A stretch of DNA of 64,000 nt, taken from positions 186,001 through 250,000 of the forward strand of contig NZ_JAAVLX010000003.1 of NCBI RefSeq assembly GCF_013114825.1, read 5' to 3'. The notes under the pieces are model-generated. The model searched no databases. It was not told where the DNA came from and saw only the letters and a list, made by a program, of their open reading frames with translations. This DNA comes from Bradyrhizobium australiense. GTDB taxonomy: Bacteria; Pseudomonadota; Alphaproteobacteria; Rhizobiales; Xanthobacteraceae. This document shows positions 54,969 through 64,000 of this stretch, in pieces. Position numbers and translations under genes: made by a program. The stretch's first letter is position 1. Each line of letters starts with the position of its first letter.

Positions 54969-54989
54969 TTGGGCAATATTCTTGCCCAA
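54969..54989. promoter_or_regulatory. TTGGGCAA dyad upstream of irr
   Basis: TTGGGCAA (54969-54976) and TTGCCCAA (54982-54989) are a perfect 8-bp inverted repeat with a 5-base spacer, 29 bases before the irr ATG. An AT-rich -10-like TTATATT sits just upstream of it on the minus strand. It may be an operator or a leader hairpin. Confidence 0.5.
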
Positions 54990-55277
54990 TATAAAAGGAA
55001 ATCAGGTAGATGCAAGTTTTTCGCAACTAGAACCGGCCCAAGCTAAGAGGAACCAGCGCGACTACGCGGCGTTTTAGCCCGTTCCAGCGCTTTGCCGGGC
55101 TGCAATGCCTATGTTACAGAGCGCGCGGACCACATATGCGATTTCGGCAGAGGCTAATGCCGATAGCACCCTAAGTAGCGCCAAATTGCGGGGAACAGCG
55201 TTCTCCCGTCGGGAAACGGGTCCGGTTCGCTCAAAAGCGCTCCATCGGGACATCTAGGTTAGTAAAGGCTGAATACG
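54990..55277. other. irr-fabA intergenic region
   Basis: No gene is visible. The region must hold both divergent promoters. CCCGT/ACGGG (near 55208-55223) is the only clear hairpin, in the fabA leader. AAAGG about nine bases upstream is a weak ribosome site for fabA. Confidence 0.45.
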
Positions 55278-55802
55278 ATGCTGGATCGGCGCAGCGGTTA
55301 TGAATACGAGGATTTGCTGGCCTGCGGTCGCGGCGAGATGTTCGGCCCTGGCAATGCCCAGCTGCCGCTGCCGCCGATGCTGATGTTCGACCGCATCACC
55401 GAGATCACCGAGAAAGGGGGCGAGTTCGGCAAGGGCTTGATCCGCGCCGAACTCGATGTGAAGCCTGACCTGTGGTTTTTCGGCTGCCACTTCAAGAATG
55501 ACCCCGTGATGCCGGGCTGCCTCGGCCTGGACGCGATGTGGCAGATGGTCGGATTCTACCTCGGCTGGATCGGCGGTGAGGGGCGGGGACGGGCGCTCGG
55601 GCTCGGCGAATTGAAGTTCTCCGGCCAGGTGCTGCCGAACGCCCGCAAGGTTGTGTACAACATCGACATGAAACGCGTGATGCGTTCAAAGCTGGTGCTT
55701 GGCGTTGGCGATGGCTGGCTTTCCATGGATGGCGAGATTATCTATCGCGCCAAGGATCTGAAGGTCGGGCTGTTCAAGCAGGGCTCCGCGCCGGGCGGCT
55801 GA
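55278..55802 (+). CDS. fabA: 3-Hydroxydecanoyl-ACP dehydratase/isomerase
   Basis: Dehydrates 3-hydroxyacyl-ACP and isomerises trans-2- to cis-3-decenoyl-ACP, starting unsaturated fatty acids. The 174-residue hot-dog enzyme has His71 in [14 protein letters not shown] and Asp85 in [12 protein letters not shown], the two catalytic residues. [14 protein letters not shown] is the second-half signature. It is followed 63 bases later by fabB, the usual partner pair. Confidence 0.97.
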   Translation: MLDRRSGYEYEDLLACGRGEMFGPGNAQLPLPPMLMFDRITEITEKGGEFGKGLIRAELDVKPDLWFFGCHFKNDPVMPGCLGLDAMWQMVGFYLGWIGGEGRGRALGLGELKFSGQVLPNARKVVYNIDMKRVMRSKLVLGVGDGWLSMDGEIIYRAKDLKVGLFKQGSAPGG

Positions 55803-55865
55803 GCAGCGCGGTTACGTAATCAAAATATCTTCACAGACGAACGGAAACGGTAGGGCGAGGCGATC

Positions 55866-57089
55866 ATGAAGCGGGTTGTCATTACGGGGATGGGCATTGT
55901 CTCGTCCATCGGAAACAACACCCAGGAAGTGCTTGCGAGCCTTCACGACGCGAAATCCGGCATCCGCCGTGCGGAGAGATATGCCGAGCTCGGCTTCCGT
56001 TCGCAGGTGCAGGGAGCCCCTACGCTCAATCCCGCCGAGGTTATCGACCGTCGCGCGATGCGTTTTCTTGCGGAGGGTGCGGCGTGGAATCACGTTGCGA
56101 TGGAGCAGGCGATCCGCGATTCCGGACTCGAGCCCAACGAGGTCTCGAACGAGCGCACCGGCATCATCATGGGTTCGGGCGGACCGTCGACGCGAACGCT
56201 GGTGGAAGCTGCCGATATCGCGCGCACCAAGGGTCCGAAGCGGGTTGGTCCGTTCGCCGTCCCCAAGGGGATGTCGTCGACCGCATCGGCGACGCTTGCC
56301 ACCTGGTTCAAGATCAAGGGCGTGAACTATTCGATCTCGTCGGCTTGCGCGACCTCCAACCATTGCATCGGCAACGCCTATGAGACGATCCAGATCGGCA
56401 AGCAGGACGTGATCTTCGCCGGCGGCTGCGAAGAGCTCGACTGGACGCTTTCGGTTCTGTTCGACGCCATGGGCGCGATGTCCTCGAAATACAACGACAC
56501 GCCCGCCACCGCCTCGCGTCCCTACGACATCAGCCGCGACGGCTTTGTCATTGCCGGTGGCGCCGGTGTCGTGGTGCTGGAAGAGCTCGAGCGCGCCAAG
56601 GCGCGTGGCGCGCGCATCTACGGCGAGGTGGTCGGTTACGGCGCGACATCAGACGGCTACGACATGGTCGCGCCGTCGGGCGAAGGCGCCGAGCGCTGCA
56701 TGCGCATGGCACTTTCGACCGTGAAGACGCCGATTGACTACATCAATCCGCACGCCACCTCGACGCCGGCCGGCGATCCGCCGGAGATTGAGGCGATCCG
56801 AAAGGTGTTCGGCACCGGCGACAAGTGCCCGCCGATCTCGGCGACCAAGGCGTTGACCGGCCACTCGCTCGGCGCGACCGGCGTGCAAGAGGCGATCTAT
56901 TCGCTTCTGATGTTGAACAACAGCTTCATTTGCGAGAGCGCCCATATCACCGAACTCGATCCGGTGTTCGCCGACATGCCGATCGTGCGCAAGCGCATCG
57001 ACAACGCCAAGCTCGGCACCGTGCTGTCGAACTCCTTCGGCTTCGGCGGCACCAACGCCACACTGGTGTTCAAGCGGATGGATGCGTGA
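55866..57089 (+). CDS. fabB: Beta-ketoacyl-ACP synthase I
   Basis: Elongates acyl chains and, with FabA, makes unsaturated fatty acids. The 407-residue thiolase-fold enzyme has the triad Cys161 ([12 protein letters not shown]), His296 ([13 protein letters not shown]) and His333 ([12 protein letters not shown]). It starts [34 protein letters not shown] is the C-terminal glycine loop. Pairing with fabA supports FabB rather than FabF. Confidence 0.97.
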   Translation: MKRVVITGMGIVSSIGNNTQEVLASLHDAKSGIRRAERYAELGFRSQVQGAPTLNPAEVIDRRAMRFLAEGAAWNHVAMEQAIRDSGLEPNEVSNERTGIIMGSGGPSTRTLVEAADIARTKGPKRVGPFAVPKGMSSTASATLATWFKIKGVNYSISSACATSNHCIGNAYETIQIGKQDVIFAGGCEELDWTLSVLFDAMGAMSSKYNDTPATASRPYDISRDGFVIAGGAGVVVLEELERAKARGARIYGEVVGYGATSDGYDMVAPSGEGAERCMRMALSTVKTPIDYINPHATSTPAGDPPEIEAIRKVFGTGDKCPPISATKALTGHSLGATGVQEAIYSLLMLNNSFICESAHITELDPVFADMPIVRKRIDNAKLGTVLSNSFGFGGTNATLVFKRMDA

Positions 57090-57098
57090 GCTTCCGGC

Positions 57099-57192
57099 CG
57101 TCATGCCTCGCGAAGCGGGGCATCCAGTGCGCCGCGGCCTCTCGATTCAATCACCAATATCTCTGGATCACCTGCATTCGCTGGTGATGACG
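57099..57192. repeat. Repeat family F, copy upstream of fabI
   Basis: CGTCATGCCTCGCGAAGCGG opens it, CGCCGCGGCCTCTCGATTC is the core, and TCGCTGGTGATGACG closes it as an inverted end. A second direct copy is at 58030-58131, so fabI lies between two. Confidence 0.8.
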
Positions 57193-57218
57193 TCGAAGAC
57201 GATGGGAGTGACCGTACA

Positions 57219-58019
57219 ATGCAGGACCTGATGAAAGGCAAGCGCGGGCTGATCATGGGCATCGCCAATGATCATTCGATCGCATGGGGTATCGCGAAAA
57301 CGCTTCATGCACAGGGCGCCGAGCTCGCTTTCACCTATCAGGGCGACGCGCTCGGCAGGCGCGTCAAGCCGCTGGCTCAATCGCTCGGTATCGATACGGT
57401 GCTGCCGTGCGACGTCGAAGACCTTGCCAGCGTCGATTCGGTGTTCGCAGCGCTGAAGGCCAAATGGGGCGGGATCGACTTTCTCGTCCACGCGATCGCG
57501 TTCTCCGACAAGAACGAGTTGAAGGGACGCTATGCCGATACCACGCGCGATAATTTTTCGCGCACCATGCTGATCTCCTGCTTCTCATTCACCGAGCTTG
57601 CCAAGCGCGCCGCCGAGCTGATGCCCGAGACAGGCGGATCCATGATCACGCTGACCTTCGGCGGATCGGTACGCGTTATGCCGAACTACAATGTAATGGG
57701 TGTGGCGAAGGCGGCGTTGGAGGCGTCGGTACGCTATCTCGCCGCCGATTTCGGTCCGCGCAAGATTCGCGTCAATTCGATCTCGGCAGGTCCCGTGCGC
57801 ACGCTGGCGGGCTCCGGCATCGGCGATGCGCGTGCCATGTTCGCCTTCCAGCAGAAACACTCACCGCTCGGCCGCGGCGTGACGCTCGATGAGCTCGGCG
57901 GCTCGGCGCTCTATCTGTTGTCCGATCTGTCGGGCGGCGTCACCGGCGAAATCCATTACGTCGATTCCGGCTACAACGTCATCTCGATGCCACGGCCGGA
58001 AGAATTGAAGGCGGAGTAG
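57219..58019 (+). CDS. fabI: Enoyl-ACP reductase (NADH)
   Basis: Performs the last reduction of each fatty-acid cycle. The 266-residue short-chain-dehydrogenase relative has GLIMGIANDHSIAWGIAK as nucleotide motif and the catalytic Tyr157 and Lys164 in PNYNVMGVAKAAL. Where E. coli FabI has the second active-site Tyr146 the sequence is TFGGSVRV, so Phe stands there. ISAGPVRTLAGSGI is the substrate loop. It follows fabA-fabB, separated by a family F repeat, and another copy lies just behind it. Confidence 0.95.
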   Translation: MQDLMKGKRGLIMGIANDHSIAWGIAKTLHAQGAELAFTYQGDALGRRVKPLAQSLGIDTVLPCDVEDLASVDSVFAALKAKWGGIDFLVHAIAFSDKNELKGRYADTTRDNFSRTMLISCFSFTELAKRAAELMPETGGSMITLTFGGSVRVMPNYNVMGVAKAALEASVRYLAADFGPRKIRVNSISAGPVRTLAGSGIGDARAMFAFQQKHSPLGRGVTLDELGGSALYLLSDLSGGVTGEIHYVDSGYNVISMPRPEELKAE

Positions 58020-58029
58020 CGGCCCGCGC

Positions 58030-58131
58030 CGTCATGCCCCGCGAAGGCCGGGACATCAGTACGCCGCGGCCTCTCGGTTCGATCATTGGCGTCCCTGGAA
58101 TACTGGGTCACCCGCCTTCGTGGATTACGAC
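58030..58131. repeat. Repeat family F, copy downstream of fabI
   Basis: CGTCATGCCCCGCGAAGGCC opens it and CGCCGCGGCCTCTCGGTTC is the core shared with 57099-57192. The right end (CTTCGTGGATTACGACA) is more diverged. Confidence 0.75.
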
Positions 58132-58144
58132 AACGGCGGCGCCT

Positions 58145-58741
58145 TCACCCCGCCGCGATCTTCTCTGCGCGCTGGAACGCGGAGCGCGCCGCGCAGCGGT
58201 CGAGATAGGCATCGAACGACGGCCGCGCCGGCACCATCTTGAACATTCGTACCGCAAAATGCAGCCCGGAACCTATCGTGATGTCGGCGGCGGAGAACTT
58301 CTCGCCGAGAATCCATGGGCCCTTCTGCAGGGCGGCATCGAGCACGTCGAACGTCTGCGTTGCACTTCCCCAGGCGGCCGTGCTCGGCAGCACCTCGAGT
58401 TTTGTGAAGAGCTGGATCAGCGCCGGCTCGATGCAAGTCGGCGAAAAGAACAGCCACTGCAGGTATCTCGCGCGCAGCGGATCGGTTGCGGCCGGTGCAA
58501 GGTTGGTTTCGGGATAGCGGTCGGCGATGTAGGCGCAGATCGCGGCCGCTTCCCCGAGCGCGGCGTCGCCGTCCTTGAGCCCCGGTACCTTGCCCATCGG
58601 ATTGATCGCGAGATATTCCGGCGCCTTCTGCGCGCCCGTGGTGATGTCAGTTAGCACGCGCTCGTAAGGCAATCCGGTTTCTTCCAGGAGCCATATGGCG
58701 GAGAACGAGCGCGAACGCGGCGACCAGTAGAGTTGGATCAT
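58145..58741 (-). CDS. Glutathione S-transferase family protein
   Basis: A 198-residue protein with a thioredoxin-like N-terminal domain (MIQLYWSPRSRSFSAIWLLE) and an all-helical C-terminal domain. Glutathione contacts are NPMGKVPGL (cis-Pro) and LGEAAAICAYIADRYPE (the Glu-Ala/Ser pair). The active residue is probably a Ser in the SPRSRS loop. ADITIGSGLHF is the C-terminal N-capping region. It lies convergent to fabI. The substrate is unknown. Confidence 0.9.
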   Translation of the reverse strand: MIQLYWSPRSRSFSAIWLLEETGLPYERVLTDITTGAQKAPEYLAINPMGKVPGLKDGDAALGEAAAICAYIADRYPETNLAPAATDPLRARYLQWLFFSPTCIEPALIQLFTKLEVLPSTAAWGSATQTFDVLDAALQKGPWILGEKFSAADITIGSGLHFAVRMFKMVPARPSFDAYLDRCAARSAFQRAEKIAAG

Positions 58742-58929
58742 GGGACGAACCTTTCGTCGGTGTGGACGAACAGCGCCTGTTCATTGCGCGTCTGCTGCGA
58801 ATTGGCAACGCACTACGCCTAGAACGAACGAGCCGTGCTCCAGCGATATATTGGTCAACTTTATTCGTGCAGCAGATCGGTTGGCGATTCCAGAGACTCG
58901 AACCATCATGGCCCGCTATGCCGGAGTGC

Positions 58930-59766
58930 TTAATCGTTCTTGAGATAGTCAGGCAGCGTCTGATCGAGCCTTGCCGCAACCAGCGCACGGGTTCTTTCGC
59001 GAAGCATCGCATTACCCGGAACGCCTGTCGCCGGTTCGGGAAACAGCGAGTTGTCGAGTTTGGTGAGCGGATCTTCGGTCAATCGCAAGCCTTCGGCCAG
59101 TCGCGTACCGAGCCCCGCGAATGGGCGGCTGATAATCTCGTAATTGCGGCCGTCGAGCAGAGTCAGCCCGACATTAGCGAACAGATGCGAGTGCCTGACG
59201 AGTGATCCTAGCCCGCGACTATATGCACCGATTCCGTCAAGCAAGAGATTGGTGCCCGGCACCTGCCCTTTGAAGCGGGTTACAACAAGGTAGCGTTCGC
59301 AGTTGGCTGCTGACGTGATGCTTCTGACGATCGCCGGCAGGCCCTCGCGCGGGTCGGGCAAGAATCGTGATGTCGGATTATAGAAGGGCTCAAATGCGCC
59401 CTTCGGATATGTGATCCTCCGCACTGCTGGATCAGTGCCGCTCGCGGCGCGTACACGCGCGACTACAAGATCATCGATTCCCCATCCCTCGACCGTGACC
59501 GCGCTCTCCTCGGTCTCAAATATCGTGAGGCCGAATTTTTGTACAGCAAAGCGGTCCCCGAGCGCCGAGATTACGCCAAGTCGGCAAGGACCCGTTTCCG
59601 CAGCAACCGATTGCTTTGCGGCTGTCTTGGCTTTGGGCGCCGTTTTCTTTGTGACGGCCTTTGCGGGTGTCGATGCCGCCGGGGCGTTCGTTGTTGAAGG
59701 AGATTGGGCCCATCCATCTGCCGCGAAGCATGACACGAGGATGGCGGCAGCGAAGCTACGGAGCAT
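58930..59766 (-). CDS. Secreted protein of unknown function
   Basis: A 278-residue protein I do not recognise. It begins MLRSFAAAILVSCFAADGWA, a signal peptide, then a Lys, Ala and Thr-rich low-complexity stretch (KAVTKKTAPKAKTAAK). The folded part carries conserved-looking blocks such as GVISALGDRFAVQKFG, WGIDDLVVARVRAA and DGIGAYSRGLGSLVRHS. Two cysteines (in GPCRLG and ANCERY) may pair. A longer frame adds eleven residues (from 59799). It lies between a GST and a GNAT gene with no operon signs. Confidence 0.7.
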   Translation of the reverse strand: MLRSFAAAILVSCFAADGWAQSPSTTNAPAASTPAKAVTKKTAPKAKTAAKQSVAAETGPCRLGVISALGDRFAVQKFGLTIFETEESAVTVEGWGIDDLVVARVRAASGTDPAVRRITYPKGAFEPFYNPTSRFLPDPREGLPAIVRSITSAANCERYLVVTRFKGQVPGTNLLLDGIGAYSRGLGSLVRHSHLFANVGLTLLDGRNYEIISRPFAGLGTRLAEGLRLTEDPLTKLDNSLFPEPATGVPGNAMLRERTRALVAARLDQTLPDYLKND

Positions 59767-59845
59767 GGCTGAAGAACGAGAGTTGATGACACTGAGCATC
59801 CAAACTAGAGGGTGCAGGCGCCGTTCGCAAGCCGAGCGGTGGCTT

Positions 59846-60301
59846 TCACGCCGATTTTCTCCATCGATAATATTTCATCGCGAAGCCGGTCGTGGGTTCG
59901 GCCTGCTCCTTCTCGAAAGCAAATCCCTCGCGCTCGTACCAGCGCCAGGCTTTTTCGTTCTCTCGCACGCAGCGCAGCCAGATTTCATCCGGCAGATGTT
60001 GCCGAGTGAAGGCGAGCAGTCGGCGCCCGAGGCCGTTGCCCTGATATTCCGGCGCGACGAACAACTGGTCGAGATAGCGATCTGAAACATGCAACGCGAG
60101 CATCGCCGCCAGTTTTCCGTTGTCGTCGGCGACGTAAAGGCTCCAGCCCTGCTCCACCTCCATCGGGACGCGCGCGCGCAATTTTGCCAGCAGGAAGTTG
60201 GAGGCTTCTTCCAGTCCGGTAGACACCCAGCTCTCCATCCAGATCCGGGCGACCTCGTCATATTCGTCCGTACGGGCGAGGCGGATGACGGGTTGTGGCA
60301 T
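59846..60301 (-). CDS. GNAT-family N-acetyltransferase
   Basis: A 151-residue acetyltransferase. The acetyl-CoA site is LFVAPEYQGNGLGRRLLAFT (Q-x-x-G-x-G/A), followed by ENEKAWRWYEREGFAFEKEQ. It begins MPQPVIRLARTDEYDEVARI. The start at 60301 follows GGGAGA; 33 upstream codons were dropped. It lies 29 bases below oxyR on the same strand and may share its transcript. The substrate is unknown. Confidence 0.87.
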   Translation of the reverse strand: MPQPVIRLARTDEYDEVARIWMESWVSTGLEEASNFLLAKLRARVPMEVEQGWSLYVADDNGKLAAMLALHVSDRYLDQLFVAPEYQGNGLGRRLLAFTRQHLPDEIWLRCVRENEKAWRWYEREGFAFEKEQAEPTTGFAMKYYRWRKSA

Positions 60302-60330
60302 GGTCAGTATCTCCCGAGACGCCTGACTCG

Positions 60331-61269
60331 TCAGGCCCGTGATTTCCGTGATGATGATCCCGTCTTGCGCTGTTCGCGCAACGCGTCGGCGGCGAGGCAA
60401 ACCACCTCAGAGATTTGCTGGAGCTGTCCGGCGAGCGGGCTCGTCTTGCGCCAGACCATGCCGATGGTCCGCGACGGCTGCGGATTGCCGAAGCGGGCCA
60501 CGGAAACCGGCGCCGAGCGGGTTTCCACCGCGACCGCCATTTCCGGGATCAGGGTGACGCCGATGCCGGCGCCGACCATTTGCACGAGCGTCGACAGCGA
60601 GCTCGCGTCGAGGACTTCCCGCGGCGGCGAGGATTGCATGTTGCAGAACGACAGCGCCTGGTCGCGGAAGCAGTGTCCCTCCTCGAGCAGCAAGAGTCGC
60701 ATTTCGCGCAGCGTTTCATGGCTCGGCACCGGCGTTCCCTCGTCCTCGCCCCGCCGCACCAGCAGGAAATTCTCAGAAAAACACGCAACCTCGGTCAGCG
60801 AAGGCTCCGACACCGGCAGCGCCACGATCGCGGTATCGAGCCGGCCCTCCGTGACCTCCTTGATCAGCTTTGGCGTCAGCGTCTCGCGCACGTGAACGTC
60901 GAGCTCGGGATGCAGGCGCGCGAGATTCTCGATTACTTTCGGCAGCAGATAGGGCGCAATGGTGGGGATCATGCCGATGCGCAAGCGCCCCGCGAGCCGG
61001 TCGCGCGAGGCGCGCGCGAAATCTCCGAGCTCGTCAACCGAGCGCAGGATGTCGCGCACCCGCTGAACGATCTCCTCGCCGAACTTCGTCAGCGTGACCT
61101 GCCGCGCGCCGCGTTCCAGCAGCACGCCGCCCAAGACTTCCTCCATTTCCTTGATCTGCATCGAGAGCGCCGGCTGCGAGATCGAACACGCCTCCGCCGC
61201 GCGCCCGAAATGGCCGTGACGTGCCAGCGCATCGAAATAGCGGAGCTGTCGGAGCGTCATCTGGATCAT
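60331..61269 (-). CDS. oxyR: Hydrogen peroxide sensor OxyR (LysR family)
   Basis: A 312-residue regulator that senses hydrogen peroxide by a disulfide. The redox pair is Cys200 and Cys209 in EEGHCFRDQALSFCNM, with the spacing of E. coli Cys199 and Cys208. The helix-turn-helix is HFGRAAEACSISQPALSMQI. IGMIPTIAPYLLP opens the effector domain. It is divergent from katG with 104 bases between, the usual regulator-target layout. Confidence 0.95.
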   Translation of the reverse strand: MIQMTLRQLRYFDALARHGHFGRAAEACSISQPALSMQIKEMEEVLGGVLLERGARQVTLTKFGEEIVQRVRDILRSVDELGDFARASRDRLAGRLRIGMIPTIAPYLLPKVIENLARLHPELDVHVRETLTPKLIKEVTEGRLDTAIVALPVSEPSLTEVACFSENFLLVRRGEDEGTPVPSHETLREMRLLLLEEGHCFRDQALSFCNMQSSPPREVLDASSLSTLVQMVGAGIGVTLIPEMAVAVETRSAPVSVARFGNPQPSRTIGMVWRKTSPLAGQLQQISEVVCLAADALREQRKTGSSSRKSRA

Positions 61270-63527
<2,258 letters not shown>

Positions 63528-63586
63528 TCTTACGAGCGGCTTTCGCGCCGTTGGGCGAAGCGATTCCTGGAGCAGACTTGGAAAAC

Positions 63587-63614
63587 AAAAGGGCGGCCGA
63601 GAGGCCGCCCTTTT
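63587..63614. terminator. Bidirectional terminator between katG and sodB
   Basis: AAAAGGGCGGCC-GAGA-GGCCGCCCTTTT is an 8-bp GC stem with A and T runs on both sides, so it serves katG on the plus strand and the converging sodB on the minus strand. Confidence 0.95.
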
Positions 63615-63629
63615 CACATCGAATTCGCA

Positions 63630-64000
63630 TCACGCGCCAAGCGTGCCGGCCTTGGCCGCAGCATAGCGCTCGGCGATCTTGGCCCAGTTCACCGTATTCC
63701 ACCACGCCTTGAGATAATCCGCACGGCGGTTCTGGTAATTCAGATAATAGGCGTGCTCCCAGACGTCGTTGCCCATCAGCGCGCGCCTGCCATCCATCAT
63801 CGGGTTGTCCTGGTTCGGCCGGGTCTCGATCGCGAGCTTGCCTTCCTTGCTCACCGTCACGAACACCCAGCCCGAGCCGAACTGGCGTCCGCCGGCGGCA
63901 TTAAAATCGTTCTGGAATTTTTCCATACCGCCGAGATCGCGATCGATCGCGGCCAGCACCTCGCCCTCCGGCTTGCCGCCGTTCGGGCCCATGATTTCCC
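63630..64000 (-). CDS. sodB: Fe/Mn superoxide dismutase, cut by the window edge
   Basis: The C-terminal 120-odd residues of a superoxide dismutase; the 5' end lies outside the window. The frame at the edge reads EIMGPNGGKPEG, part of the usual WEIMGPNGG. Metal ligands Asp and His are in NDVWEHAYYLNYQNRRADYL, and GSGWVFV is a family strand. Iron or manganese preference cannot be settled from this part. It converges on katG across a bidirectional terminator, making an oxidative-stress cluster with oxyR. Confidence 0.95.
   Translation of the reverse strand, partial: EIMGPNGGKPEGEVLAAIDRDLGGMEKFQNDFNAAGGRQFGSGWVFVTVSKEGKLAIETRPNQDNPMMDGRRALMGNDVWEHAYYLNYQNRRADYLKAWWNTVNWAKIAERYAAAKAGTLGA

Noticed and set aside
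57099..58131. fabI as cargo of a composite transposon
   Set aside because: The flanking copies have no transposase, no clean terminal repeats shared by both and no target duplication that I can see.

Overview
The window looks like chromosomal DNA of a Bradyrhizobium-type alphaproteobacterium (Rhizobiales, Nitrobacteraceae). The inference rests on several points. There is an Irr regulator with the heme-regulatory Cys-Pro motif and a His triplet. A DivL-type cell-cycle kinase carries Tyr where normal kinases have His. A small heat-shock gene follows an RpoH-like promoter and a ROSE-like leader. Base composition is GC-rich throughout. At least eight families of palindromic intergenic repeats recur. 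No phage, transposase, CRISPR array or conjugation gene was seen, so this is core chromosome rather than a mobile island.

Layout, left to right. (1) 0.2-3.3 kb: hpf, ptsN with a sigma-54-like promoter, and a chemoreceptor. (2) 3.5-5.1 kb, minus strand: GNAT, DUF1150 and hsp20 genes. (3) 5.3-9.7 kb, minus: a complete ugpBAEC glycerol-3-phosphate importer with a Pho-box-like site upstream. (4) 10-12.6 kb: a class III CoA-transferase, the divergent ohr/ohrR peroxide pair with three operator-like repeats, and a decayed GIY-YIG gene. (5) 12.7-19.8 kb: tRNA-Ala(GGC), TIGR02300, aroA-cmk-rpsA with a long structured rpsA leader, sppA, ihfB, lapA. (6) 19.8-25 kb: trpF-trpB-trpA-accD-folC. (7) 25-28.2 kb: phosphoesterase, DUF2231, a LigC-like ligase, trxA. 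(8) 28.3-40.5 kb, minus: divL, a tsaE-amgK fusion, pilZ, murU, addB, addA. (9) 40.8-45.1 kb, minus: ubiE-ubiB-coaBC-dut, joined by overlapping or close starts. (10) 45.1-50.1 kb: mutM, GNAT, a ParA-type ATPase, a protease-like protein, and a MoeB/HesA protein. (11) 50.3-54.3 kb: aldo-keto reductase with divergent lysR, a hydroxyacid dehydrogenase, and an SH3 protein. (12) 54.4-58.7 kb: irr divergent from fabA-fabB, then fabI between two copies of one repeat, then a GST. (13) 58.9-64 kb: a secreted hypothetical, GNAT, and an oxidative-stress block (oxyR divergent from katG, then a cut sodB).

The strongest candidate for something undescribed is coaBC. Its N-terminus is a FitA/VapB-type ribbon-helix-helix antitoxin DNA-binding domain. 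The gene is preceded by a perfect 11-bp inverted repeat built on TGCTAGCA, the kind of site such domains bind. This suggests that a coenzyme A biosynthesis enzyme has acquired an antitoxin domain and may repress its own gene. Secondary points of interest are the RNase P-like segment in the rpsA leader, the TrpF and ParA tails encoded by intergenic repeats, the protease-like protein that has lost its catalytic His, and the TsaE-AmgK/MurU peptidoglycan recycling block.

Start codons were moved from the longest reading frame wherever a Shine-Dalgarno sequence, an upstream gene overlap or family length argued for it. Functions are assigned by reading motifs and remembered family sequences; no database search was run.
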